Source: JAVZOV01 sp049976445
GTDB taxonomy: Archaea > Thermoproteota > Thermoprotei > Gearchaeales > WAQG01
Length of the DNA: 16,035 bases
Direction: 5' to 3'
Assembly (NCBI GenBank): GCA_049976445.1
Contig: JBMFIF010000042.1
Location: 1-16,035 of the forward strand
Positions 1 through 7,110 of the stretch are shown here, piece by piece (within the stretch, counting starts at the first letter, position 1; each line of letters starts with the position of its first letter). The position numbers were made by a program, and so were the translations under genes. The notes beneath the pieces are model-generated. The model saw nothing but the letters and a program-made list of their open reading frames with translations, ran no database searches and had not been told where the DNA came from.

Positions 1-236
1 GGGCGGGGTTTGTTCTTCAGCCCGTCTAAGCCATGGGCCCTGTATGCCTTAACCCAGCGTTCAACGCTCCTCCTTGCTACTCCAAGTATTTGTGCCACAT
101 CCCTAGGGTGAATTCCGCGAGATCTAAGGAGGACTGCCAGGCATCTCCTATACTCCTCCTTTTCGCCGTTGGTCATGAGCCCCTTTAGTTCCTTTTCCTC
201 ATCCTCAGATATCGATAAAGGTGTGACACATCTCAT
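1..236 (-). CDS. IS630-family transposase, N-terminal part (runs off the left edge)
   Basis: Reading leftwards from ATG at 236 gives 78 codons without a stop up to the window edge. The protein begins MRCVTPLSISEDEEKELKGL and then shows a helix-turn-helix of the IS630/Tc1 type: HPRDVAQILGVARRSVERWV, followed by KAYRAHGLDGLKNKPRP. The last stretch is the usual link from the N-terminal HTH to the DDE domain in IS630 transposases. The catalytic DDE part lies outside the window. The DNA is clearly richer in G+C (about 60% in bases 1-60 and about 52% in 61-120, by my count) than the AT-rich genes that follow, and it uses GGG, CTC and AGG freely, which fits a mobile element. A TATA-like box near 259-266 lies about 26 bp upstream of the ATG, so the mRNA is probably leaderless. 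The family call is fairly sure; completeness is unknown. Confidence 0.8.
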   Translation of the reverse strand, partial: MRCVTPLSISEDEEKELKGLMTNGEKEEYRRCLAVLLRSRGIHPRDVAQILGVARRSVERWVKAYRAHGLDGLKNKPR

Positions 237-254
237 AAGTTTAAGTACGCAACT

Positions 255-270
255 GGTCTATATAAACGTC
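255..270 (-). promoter_or_regulatory. TATA-like promoter of the IS630 transposase
   Basis: On the minus strand TTTATATAG (about 258-266) is centred roughly 26 bp upstream of the transposase ATG at 236, the spacing expected for an archaeal TATA box. No Shine-Dalgarno motif precedes the ATG, so a leaderless transcript is likely. The call rests on pattern and spacing alone. Confidence 0.45.
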
Positions 271-383
271 ACCATTACTCGGACTTAACTTAATGTACAA
301 AATTTAATTTAAACAATAGTGTAAAAATTTATGATCTCATTGATTATGTATCCGTCTAATAAGTACACCATGAAAGTAAAAAA

Positions 384-420
384 GTTTATTTTTTATATAA
401 AATATGTAAAATAAGGTGAT
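384..420 (+). promoter_or_regulatory. Promoter and ribosome-binding site of the glcD/glcF locus
   Basis: The AT-rich block at 384-400 ends in TTTTATATAA and is a TATA-like element. AAGGTGAT at 413-420 is a good Shine-Dalgarno sequence lying 6 nt before the TTG codon at 427, and this is why TTG is preferred as start. If the TATA box is the one centred near 395, transcription would begin too close to the start for this SD to be transcribed. A box nearer 384-390 fits better. Bases 291-383 otherwise show only AT-rich DNA with no convincing ORF. Confidence 0.4.
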
Positions 421-426
421 AATTAT

Positions 427-1485
427 TTGACAAATATAAATAAGGATAAGTATAAGATGTTTTTTAACGAGTTGTATTCAACTTTAGGTGATAGGAAAAT
501 ATTGACAGATGAGCAAATCTTAAGTTTATATTCTAAGGAAGCATCAGGATTAACAGGTAATATTTTGGCTGTTTTATTTCCTGAAAGTACGAATGATGTT
601 TCTAAAATAGCATCTCTAGCTTACAAATATGATATTCCAATTTATGGTCAAGGAAGTTCAAGTAGTCTATCAGGAAATGCTGTTCCATCTAATTTAGGAA
701 TAGTAATTAGCTTTGAGAGAATGAATCATGTTAAAGAAATAAGTATAGTTGATGGTATAGCTGTAGTAGAGCCTGGGGTAAGAATAGGGGAGCTAAATGC
801 AATGCTTTCAGAAAAAGGCTACATGTTTCCCGTTGATCCTGCAAGCGAAGCCGTTGCTACTATTGGAGGAGCCATAAATAATGGATCTGGAGGTTTAAGA
901 GGGGCAAAGTATGGAACAATGAAAGATTGGATAAACAGATTAGAAATTGTTTTACCAGATCAATACGGGACAATAATGAAAATTGGTTGCATGACAGTAA
1001 AGTGTAGAACTGGATATGATTTGGTTAGGTTAATAGTTGGTAGTGAAGGTACGTTAGCTTTGGTAACAGAAGCAGTGTTAAGAATAGCACCTATTCCAGA
1101 GAGAGTTGTAACTGTGTTAAGCTTCTTTAATGACCTAAATGCGTTGTTAAGTGCATTTATTGAAATAAAATCTAGTGGTGTGCAACCATATATAGCCGAA
1201 TTTATGGATGATAAGACTGTAGACATATTATCCAGAACTATAAGTATAAGCTTTGAAGCAAAAGGTCATATGCTATTAATAAGTCTGGAAAGCACTAAAG
1301 AATCTGCTGAAAGAATGAGTAAGTGGCTGGTTAATCTTATGAGTAGATACAATGCAAATAATATAATTTCAGCCCTAACTCAAGACGAGGCAGAGGAAAA
1401 AGGAATTTTTAAATTAAGAAGAGCATTGATTCCAGGCGCTTTCCAAATAGGAGCTACTAAATTAGGTAAAAAAGCTAAGGTTTAA
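427..1485 (+). CDS. glcD: GlcD-type FAD-linked oxidase, N-terminal 352 residues (gene cut by an in-frame TAA)
   Basis: This is the FAD-binding part of a glycolate/D-lactate oxidase-like subunit. Such enzymes oxidise a 2-hydroxy acid at a flavin and pass electrons to an iron-sulfur partner. A PCMH-type FAD domain spans about residues 45-185, with the glycine/serine loop GQGSSSSLSGNAVP (74-87), TIGGAINNGSGGLRGAKYG and LEIVLPD. The hinge VGSEGTLALVTEAVLRI follows near residue 205, and then the first part of the FAD-oxidase C-terminal domain. The frame ends at TAA (1483-1485). The very next codons in the same frame encode the missing C-terminus, which carries the metal/substrate motifs, so this piece alone should be inactive. 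The usual family length is about 450-480 residues, matching the two pieces summed. The start is TTG with a good SD. The true substrate (glycolate, D-lactate or another hydroxy acid) cannot be told from the sequence. Confidence 0.8.
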   Translation: MTNINKDKYKMFFNELYSTLGDRKILTDEQILSLYSKEASGLTGNILAVLFPESTNDVSKIASLAYKYDIPIYGQGSSSSLSGNAVPSNLGIVISFERMNHVKEISIVDGIAVVEPGVRIGELNAMLSEKGYMFPVDPASEAVATIGGAINNGSGGLRGAKYGTMKDWINRLEIVLPDQYGTIMKIGCMTVKCRTGYDLVRLIVGSEGTLALVTEAVLRIAPIPERVVTVLSFFNDLNALLSAFIEIKSSGVQPYIAEFMDDKTVDILSRTISISFEAKGHMLLISLESTKESAERMSKWLVNLMSRYNANNIISALTQDEAEEKGIFKLRRALIPGAFQIGATKLGKKAKV

Positions 1486-1488
1486 ATT

Positions 1489-1878
1489 ATGGTTGGTGAC
1501 ATTGTTGTACCTCCTTCAAAGATACCAACTGCGGTAGCCAAAATTAGGGAGATAGGAGATAAATATGGATTACTTATGAGTCTTGGAGGTCATATAGGAG
1601 ATGGAAATCTTCATCCTACTGTGGCTTATGACGAGTTAGACGAAAGTATGAAAACCTCAGTAAAAAATTGGTATAATGAAATAATGAAAGCTGCCATTTC
1701 TATAGGAGGTAGTATGAGTTCGGAACATGGAATTGGATTGCGTAAAAAAGAAGGTTTAATAGCAGAGCTTGAGCATTCAAACTCATTAAAAGCACTTGAA
1801 ATCATGAAATCGATTAAGAAAATTTTCGATCCCAAAGGATTATTAAATCCAGGAAAGGTGTTTGATATTGAAATATGA
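1489..1878 (+). CDS. glcD: GlcD-type FAD-linked oxidase, C-terminal 129 residues
   Basis: This frame continues the upstream glcD piece in the same phase, one codon after its TAA stop. It holds the end of the FAD-oxidase C domain: DIVVPPSKIP near the start, the conserved metal/substrate motif HIGDGNLH at residues 35-42, SSEHGIG near 82-88, and the typical ending FDPKGLLNPGKVF. These motifs place it in the GlcD/D-lactate dehydrogenase/alkyl-DHAP synthase flavoprotein group. AAGG at 1477-1480 lies 8 nt before the ATG, so translational restart on the same mRNA is possible and the enzyme could in principle work as two chains. The simpler view is a gene inactivated by one point mutation to TAA, or a sequencing error. 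Its stop overlaps the start of the next gene by 11 nt, so the operon structure is otherwise intact. Confidence 0.75.
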   Translation: MVGDIVVPPSKIPTAVAKIREIGDKYGLLMSLGGHIGDGNLHPTVAYDELDESMKTSVKNWYNEIMKAAISIGGSMSSEHGIGLRKKEGLIAELEHSNSLKALEIMKSIKKIFDPKGLLNPGKVFDIEI

Positions 1879-2197
1879 CATTGAAAATTTATTTAATGAA
1901 GTTAATAAATGCACATATTGTGGTTTTTGTGAATCAGTATGCCCAACCTTACCTTTAGGCCCTCACAGAGGATATGGACCAAGAGGAAGAATAAATTTAA
2001 TTAAAGAAATCATAACCTCTAAAACTTTAAGTGAAGAATCAATCGCAAGCATATATTCATGCTTAATATGCAATGCGTGCTCGATGGCGTGTCCTGCAGG
2101 TATTAATATTGGAAGGTCTGTCAGAGAAATGAAATTCTTAATTAGAGAAGGACTTTTTGGAAAAAATAAAGTACCTATCATTATTAAAGAAAGGTGA
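1868..2197 (+). CDS. GlcF/HdrC-like ferredoxin-type protein, two 4Fe-4S clusters
   Basis: This small iron-sulfur protein corresponds to the N-terminal electron-transfer domain of GlcF or to HdrC. Numbered from the upstream TTG at 1862, it has two Cys motifs, CTYCGFCESVCP (Cys 17, 20, 23, 27) and CLICNACSMACP (Cys 67, 70, 73, 77). Each has the CxxCxxCxxxCP form that binds a 4Fe-4S cluster. I prefer TTG at 1868 as start because the strong SD AGGAAAGGTG (1851-1860) is 7 nt from it but only 1 nt from 1862. The gene overlaps the glcD C-terminal piece by 11 nt and abuts the CCG-domain gene, so the three should be co-translated. It presumably takes electrons from the flavin of GlcD. In most bacteria this domain is fused to the next one; here they are separate. 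Confidence 0.8.
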   Translation: MKYDIENLFNEVNKCTYCGFCESVCPTLPLGPHRGYGPRGRINLIKEIITSKTLSEESIASIYSCLICNACSMACPAGINIGRSVREMKFLIREGLFGKNKVPIIIKER

Positions 2198-2202
2198 AAA
2201 CA

Positions 2203-3150
2203 GTGGATTCGAATGTTATTCTAAAAATATTAGGAGACCTAACCTTAAGAACAGGATTCCCAGTTCCAATAGACAGAAAAGTGATCTATAAATGGTCTAA
2301 TGGAATAGCATTGTCTTCTAAATCAGACATAATGCTTTATACTGGGGCGTTGTATCAATTGATACCATATATAAATGCTACAGTAAACTATTTAGAAAGA
2401 TTAGAAAAAACCAAAAGTAAGATTATATTGATTCAATTTGCATCATATTTAGTAAAATTTTCACCTAAACTATTATCTGTTGTTATTAAGCCTGATGAGA
2501 ATGAAATAAAAGAATCGGAAAGAATTCTTAGATCAATAGTTAAATTAATTAAGAAAGTTAAAGAAGATATTGGATATTTGTACGAGGATGATCTTTATAG
2601 TGGTGTTTTACTTTATGATGTAGGACTTGATGATTATTTTGAGCTTCATGCAAAGAAGGTATATAGCAGGATAAAAAAGAGGAATGTTAATAAAGTGATA
2701 ACTATAGATCCTCATACAACTTATGTATTAAGGGAAATTTATCCTAAGTTTATAGATAACTTTAATCTTGAAGTAATAAATTATATAGAACTTCTAAATA
2801 ATTCTAGAACAAATCTTATAAAGGAAAAATTAAATATTGAGGTTACTATTCATGACCCATGTTATTATGCACGCTTTTTAAATATAATAGAAGAGCCTAG
2901 AGAGATTTTACGTGCTTTTGGCATTACAATAAAGGAGGTTAGAAACTCGAAAAAGTTAACCTATTGTTGTGGAGGACCATTAGAATTGTTTTCTCCGAAA
3001 TATTCATCAGATATAGCTAGAATAAGAATAAAAGAATTAAGTTCGAAATCAAAAACTATTATTACAATGTGTCCTATATGTAAAGCAAGTCTTAATAGAG
3101 TAAAACCTAATGACATAATATTAAAAGATTTATCAGAAATTTTAACATAA
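2203..3150 (+). CDS. GlcF/HdrB-like protein with a CCG (cysteine-rich) domain
   Basis: This corresponds to the C-terminal half of GlcF or to HdrB-type CCG proteins, which bind an unusual 4Fe-4S cluster. The C-terminal motif is complete: Cys220 in HDPCYY, the pair Cys255-Cys256 in CCGG, and Cys290/Cys293 in CPIC. The N-terminal half has the shape of a first CCG repeat, with MLYTGALYQ and SGVLLYDVGLDDYFELHAKK, but lacks its cysteines, so one cluster is expected. An earlier GTG at 2194 overlaps the upstream stop. I prefer GTG at 2203 because AAGGTGA (2191-2197) sits 5 nt before it. The SD uses the upstream stop codon, implying coupled translation. The break from the ferredoxin gene falls at a domain boundary, so I read it as a natural split rather than damage. 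Downstream lies an oligo-T stretch and then the MITE. Confidence 0.75.
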   Translation: MDSNVILKILGDLTLRTGFPVPIDRKVIYKWSNGIALSSKSDIMLYTGALYQLIPYINATVNYLERLEKTKSKIILIQFASYLVKFSPKLLSVVIKPDENEIKESERILRSIVKLIKKVKEDIGYLYEDDLYSGVLLYDVGLDDYFELHAKKVYSRIKKRNVNKVITIDPHTTYVLREIYPKFIDNFNLEVINYIELLNNSRTNLIKEKLNIEVTIHDPCYYARFLNIIEEPREILRAFGITIKEVRNSKKLTYCCGGPLELFSPKYSSDIARIRIKELSSKSKTIITMCPICKASLNRVKPNDIILKDLSEILT

Positions 3151-3171
3151 TTTAAAAATACTTAAGCTAAC

Positions 3172-3186
3172 TGTTATTTTTCTTAG
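3172..3186 (+). terminator. Oligo-T stretch after the glc locus
   Basis: TTATTTTTCTT at 3174-3184 follows the last glc gene by about 24 nt. Archaeal transcription often stops in such T-rich runs without a hairpin. The call rests on base composition and position only. Confidence 0.35.
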
Positions 3187-3214
3187 TACTATATAAGGTT
3201 AATATCATTATTTA

Positions 3215-3351
3215 AGTTAAGTCCTCTTGGGTGTGTCATTTATTTTGTTAGTAAAAATAAGGTAAGGTTGAGGATTAAAGAGACTGGAAATAGGGAGAAT
3301 AATCGTAACCGATCAATTTTCGCATAAAGACAAAAACAAAGGGACTTAACT
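3215..3351. mobile_element. 137-bp non-coding IS630-type MITE with TA flanks
   Basis: The left end reads TA-AGTTAAGTCC (TA at 3213-3214) and the right end GGACTTAACT-TA (TA at 3352-3353). The perfect inverted match runs 14 bp (TTTAAGTTAAGTCC, counting flanking bases) and continues imperfectly for roughly another 15 bp. The same end, with the same TA neighbour, closes the IS630 element at 281-292. The interior has no ORF of any size and no clear resemblance to the visible part of the transposase gene. A short non-coding segment with IS630 ends and TA duplication is the definition of an IS630-derived MITE, presumably moved by the transposase of its full-length relative. It sits between two convergent genes, where insertion is harmless. 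Confidence 0.75.
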
Positions 3352-3417
3352 TAAAAGTTAAACTAAAATGAACTAAAAATTGATAATATATTATTTGGTA
3401 ATACTTTGATTATTAAG

Positions 3418-5394
3418 TTATTTAGATATTATCTGGCCTGTATCTTTATGTATTTTATATCCAGATAAACGTTTTTGAAGTTCATTAGCAAACTCTTGCG
3501 ATTTTAATGTATTGATAAATTTTTTTACTGATGTTTTTTCTAAACGATCGATTGGTATCAGAAAATCATAAAACTCTTCTCCAATAAGTATAAAGTCTAA
3601 ATCATACGCATCTGCAACACTCTTAATTGCAACGCCTACATCAGCACGACCTTGAGCAATAGCAGCAGCAACACCAGAATGTGTCTTTGCTTCAGTATAA
3701 TATCCGCGTATCATATTTGTTAGTTCTTGGAAACTGACATTTTTTAAAAATGCTAATTCTCTCAACTTCATATCGATTAATGCACGTGTACCAGAACCCT
3801 TATTCCTATTTATAAATCTTATATTAGGTTTTAATAAATCTTCGAAACCACTTATACCTAATGGATTACCCTTCTCAACAATAAATCCTTGTAACCGCAC
3901 ATATCCTCTAATTAATACAGCTTTACCCTTTAATTCATATATATCCATGAATGGCACATTATATTCTTTTGTTTGTTCATCAAATAAATGTGTACCAGCA
4001 ATATCAGCTTCTCCTCTTTTTACTGCAAGCCAGCCACCTACAGACCCAACGTTTATAACTTTTACATACCCAAGATCACTCAGCTCAGTAATTAAATCTA
4101 CGCCTGGACAATGACTTCCTATGATTATCAGGTCAGCAGGTCTAAGATATCGTGAGATTAATTTCACATCTACAATTTCATTCTCATCTAGAAATTCACG
4201 AGACTCAGGTATCTCTATAAATCCATCTGCAAACGCTAATGCAGTAGCTGACCCAGAACCTGCAAGTAATGGATATGCTTTAAAATGATCTCGTACTTGA
4301 ACTATATTTACTGGTAAATATTCTCTTTTACCTTTGCCGGCTTGAACTTTAAAAGCCATTCTCGCCTGAATTTTTACTTCACTTTGTTCTAATGAAAGTC
4401 CAATAATTTTAGCGAGTATAGGACGAACGAAAACTAGGAATGCCACCATTGAAGATAAAGGAAATCCTGGCAATCCAAATAATAATTTATCATTAACAAC
4501 AGCAGCTACTGTTGGTTTCCCAGGTTTAATTTTAAGACCATGAACTACTAAACCTGGTTTGCCTAAATTATTAAAAACTTTGTATATTGTATCTTTAATA
4601 CCAGCTGAAGTGCTACCGGAAGTAATTACTATATCATAGTTCTCATATGCCCTTAAAACAACATCCTCAATTAGCTTAGGATCATCTGGTACAACACCTA
4701 AATAACTTGGTTGTGCGCCCATTTCAGCAACCATGCTACTTAATGAGAAGCCATTAACATCATATACTTTAGCTGATTCTAATTTAGAACCAGGCATTAC
4801 AATTTCATCACCAGTAGAAATAACCGCAATACGTGGTTTTGTATATACTCTAACAGTATTTATACCTAAACCTGCCAATACCGCTATCTCTCTTGCGCTA
4901 ATCAACGTACCTTTCCTTAACGCTCTCTCTCCTATCCTAATATCAGAACCAGCCTGTGCAACATTTTCACCTGGGCGAACAGATTTATAAACAAGCACTC
5001 TTTTCTCGTCAATTTTCTTGGTGTGCTCAACCATAATTACAGCATCGGCACCCCTAGGTAAAGGAGCGCCAGTATCTATCTCTATTGCCTCATTAAGGTT
5101 TACTTCAGTATTAGGTACTTTTCCCACAAGTGAAGTACCTATAATTTTTAATTCAACAGGTTTATCTTCATCAGCTTCAAAAGTACTACGTGAATCTACA
5201 GCATAACCATCAACCTCTGAGCGGTCAAAAGGAGGTAAATCTATTGTTGCATAAATATTCTCTGCTAATACCCGTCCTAATGCACGTTCTAATGGTACTA
5301 TTTCTACTCCAAGCGGTTTAAGTCCGCCAAGAGCATTTTCAACAGCTTGAATTGCCTCTTCAACAGTTAAAAGCTTATGAAACACTATTGCCAT
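3418..5394 (-). CDS. moeA: MoeA molybdopterin molybdotransferase fused to a C-terminal periplasmic-binding-like domain
   Basis: MoeA inserts molybdate (or tungstate) into adenylated molybdopterin to finish the cofactor. From ATG 5394, MoeA N-terminal domains span about 1-170 with PPFDRSEVDGYAV (Asp62 matches the essential DGYA aspartate). The MoCF-binding domain spans about 185-320 with STGDEI, TSGSTSAGIKDT, KPGKPT and GLPGFPLSSM, and a MoeA C-terminal domain runs to about 405. From about 420 to the end is a PBP-like domain: GSHCPGVDL, GSVGGWLAVKRGEADIAGTH, NRNKGSGTRALID near 530 and THSGVAAAIAQGRADVG near 570. This domain is known on archaeal and some bacterial MoeA proteins and may sense or bind an oxyanion or ligand. 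The total of 658 residues compares with about 400 for plain MoeA. GTG at 5403 also opens the frame, but GGAG lies 8 nt before ATG 5394, so the latter is preferred. It follows the second moeA by 5 nt. Confidence 0.9.
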   Translation of the reverse strand: MAIVFHKLLTVEEAIQAVENALGGLKPLGVEIVPLERALGRVLAENIYATIDLPPFDRSEVDGYAVDSRSTFEADEDKPVELKIIGTSLVGKVPNTEVNLNEAIEIDTGAPLPRGADAVIMVEHTKKIDEKRVLVYKSVRPGENVAQAGSDIRIGERALRKGTLISAREIAVLAGLGINTVRVYTKPRIAVISTGDEIVMPGSKLESAKVYDVNGFSLSSMVAEMGAQPSYLGVVPDDPKLIEDVVLRAYENYDIVITSGSTSAGIKDTIYKVFNNLGKPGLVVHGLKIKPGKPTVAAVVNDKLLFGLPGFPLSSMVAFLVFVRPILAKIIGLSLEQSEVKIQARMAFKVQAGKGKREYLPVNIVQVRDHFKAYPLLAGSGSATALAFADGFIEIPESREFLDENEIVDVKLISRYLRPADLIIIGSHCPGVDLITELSDLGYVKVINVGSVGGWLAVKRGEADIAGTHLFDEQTKEYNVPFMDIYELKGKAVLIRGYVRLQGFIVEKGNPLGISGFEDLLKPNIRFINRNKGSGTRALIDMKLRELAFLKNVSFQELTNMIRGYYTEAKTHSGVAAAIAQGRADVGVAIKSVADAYDLDFILIGEEFYDFLIPIDRLEKTSVKKFINTLKSQEFANELQKRLSGYKIHKDTGQIISK

Positions 5395-5399
5395 TTTCT

Positions 5400-6677
5400 T
5401 CACTCCTTTTCATAAATAGGTTGGGTTAGAATTATTTCAACCTCATCACCTTCTTCGTATCCCTCGATATTCTCAGGTATTATTAGTAAACCATTAGCTT
5501 TTGTTAATGTTGAAAGGATACCTGAACCTGTTAAACGTAATGGCTCTGCTATATATCCTTCTTTAGTTTTCTTAACTTTTACTCTCATGAAAGATCTAAA
5601 CCCAACTGGTGCTGCAATTCTTCTGGATAATCTGGCTTTAATCTTTGGTATAGGCTCTTCAGGTTGATTAAGAAGCATTTTGAGTGTTGGTCTTACAAAA
5701 ACCATGTAGGCAATTATTGCAGCTACAGGGAAACCTGATAACATAAAAATCGGTTTATCATCGCATAGAGCTATCCCAGTAGGTTTTGCTGGACGCATTG
5801 CAATACCATGGACTATAATACCGGGTTTACATATTGAGCTTATTACATCAGGTACTAAATCAGTTTTACCAAGACTTGTGCCACCAGTAAGTATAACAGA
5901 ATCAGATATTTTTAATGCACTTTTTATTGTTTCAGATATTTTTTCAAAATCATCTGGCACTATTCCCAAATCTATTGGTTCATAACCATCCTCACTTAAT
6001 AAGACTTTCAACATAGGCTTAGAGCTCTCTACAATTTCTCCATATTTAATATCTGAACCCACCTTACGTACCTCATTACCAGTTGAAATTAGGGATACTC
6101 TTAATCTTCTAAAGACCTTTACTGTAGCTACGTTAAAGGAAACTATGGCTCCGATATGCCATGCTCTTAGTTTTGTACCCTTTTTAACCACTATATCACC
6201 TTTTGCAAAATCTTCACCAATACGTGAGACATTCTCCCATGGTGCTACAGGTTTATAGACATTAATAAAATCACCATTTCTATGAGTAAATTCAGCCATA
6301 ACTACAGCATTTGCTCCATTAGGCAAAAATCCACCTGTGTAAATCTCATAAGCTTCACCATTTGTGATTGGTTTGGTTTGCATAGGCTGATCACCTGCTT
6401 TAATAGTACCTTTAACTTTTAGTACTATCGGATTTGTTGGAGATGCACTATACGTATCCTCGGCTATGACTGCATAACCATCAACGGCACTTCTATTAAA
6501 GTTTGGTATATCGAAAGGCGCAACAAAATCTGTAGCTATTATCATTCCATTGGCATTCTCTGTTGGTACCTCTATTGTCTCTAAATCTATTGGTCGTATG
6601 AAATTTCTGATCTTTTCTAAAGCCTCATCAACTGTATGTAATTTATAGAAACCAACCATATGTGTACGTTCACTCAT
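5400..6677 (-). CDS. moeA: MoeA molybdopterin molybdotransferase, stand-alone paralogue
   Basis: This is a second MoeA of 425 residues, ordinary family length and without the PBP-like extension of its neighbour. PNFNRSAVDGYAV at 58-70 holds the conserved DGYA aspartate (Asp66). STGNEV, LTGGTSLGKTDL, MRPAKPTGIAL and MLSGFPVAAI mark the MoCF-binding domain, and the C-terminal MoeA domain ends in EGDEVEIIL. The protein should act in the cytoplasm on adenylated molybdopterin. It overlaps the end of moaE by 8 nt (ATGAGTGA), with GGGGA 6 nt before the ATG as SD. A later ATG at 6659 has no SD. Archaea often have two MoeA proteins, possibly one each for Mo and W or for different target enzymes; which is which cannot be told here. 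Confidence 0.9.
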   Translation of the reverse strand: MSERTHMVGFYKLHTVDEALEKIRNFIRPIDLETIEVPTENANGMIIATDFVAPFDIPNFNRSAVDGYAVIAEDTYSASPTNPIVLKVKGTIKAGDQPMQTKPITNGEAYEIYTGGFLPNGANAVVMAEFTHRNGDFINVYKPVAPWENVSRIGEDFAKGDIVVKKGTKLRAWHIGAIVSFNVATVKVFRRLRVSLISTGNEVRKVGSDIKYGEIVESSKPMLKVLLSEDGYEPIDLGIVPDDFEKISETIKSALKISDSVILTGGTSLGKTDLVPDVISSICKPGIIVHGIAMRPAKPTGIALCDDKPIFMLSGFPVAAIIAYMVFVRPTLKMLLNQPEEPIPKIKARLSRRIAAPVGFRSFMRVKVKKTKEGYIAEPLRLTGSGILSTLTKANGLLIIPENIEGYEEGDEVEIILTQPIYEKE

Positions 6678-7110
6678 GAAGGTCCCCTGTTATAGTCTCA
6701 TAAACCCATCTAGATCCATCTTCGTAAACTTCTTTTTTCCAAATAGCAACTTCATTCTTAATCTTATCAACAAGCCATCTAGCAGCTTTGAATGATTCAT
6801 CTCTATGTTCCCCAGCAGTTATAACTAATAATGAAACCTCACCGATAGGCACATCGCCAACTCTGTGAATTATTATCGCGTCTATCAATCTAAAATTTTT
6901 AATTGCCTCTTCTCTTAACCTTTTTAATTGTGAATCTGCAAGCTCAGGATAATAATCGTAACTTAATTTCACAACCCTCTTATTATCATTAACACTACGT
7001 ATTACTCCAATGAAACATACAATACCCCCGATATTCTTAGAACTCGCAGTAATCTCTTTCAAATGTTTATTCACATCGATCACACTTGTAGTTAACTCAG
7101 CTCTACCCAT
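6670..7110 (-). CDS. moaE: Molybdopterin synthase catalytic (large) subunit
   Basis: MoaE adds two sulfurs, delivered by MoaD thiocarboxylate, to cyclic pyranopterin phosphate to give molybdopterin. Family motifs are clear: GIVCFIGVIR (29-38), HRVGDVPIGEVSLLV (82-96), HRDESFKAARWLVDKIK (102-118) and IWKKE (123-127). Lys118 and Lys125 line up with the two lysines important in the E. coli enzyme (119 and 126). The frame is open back to 7152, but that would overlap moaD by 50 nt. ATG at 7110, with AGGTGG just upstream and an 8-nt overlap with the moaD stop, gives 146 residues, the usual size. Overlap with moaD implies coupled translation of the two synthase subunits. Confidence 0.92.
   Translation of the reverse strand: MGRAELTTSVIDVNKHLKEITASSKNIGGIVCFIGVIRSVNDNKRVVKLSYDYYPELADSQLKRLREEAIKNFRLIDAIIIHRVGDVPIGEVSLLVITAGEHRDESFKAARWLVDKIKNEVAIWKKEVYEDGSRWVYETITGDLHE

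Larger units (their letters stand above)
1..290 (-). mobile_element. Right end of an IS630-family insertion sequence
   Basis: The transposase start is followed outward by a short leader and then by GGACTTAACT at 281-290, next to a TA dinucleotide at 291-292. On the minus strand the end reads TA-AGTTAAGTCC. IS630-family elements insert at and duplicate TA, so 290 is the inferred outer boundary. The same end sequence bounds the small element at 3215-3351, which supports calling it a terminal inverted repeat. The other end of the element is outside the window. Confidence 0.72.

Noticed and set aside
370..414. A 14-codon ORF before glcD
   Set aside because: It is Lys/Phe-rich, lacks an SD and overlaps the promoter; not supported.
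1483..1485. Recoding (selenocysteine or pyrrolysine) of the glcD stop
   Set aside because: The codon is TAA, while those recodings use TGA and TAG; no hairpin is evident nearby.
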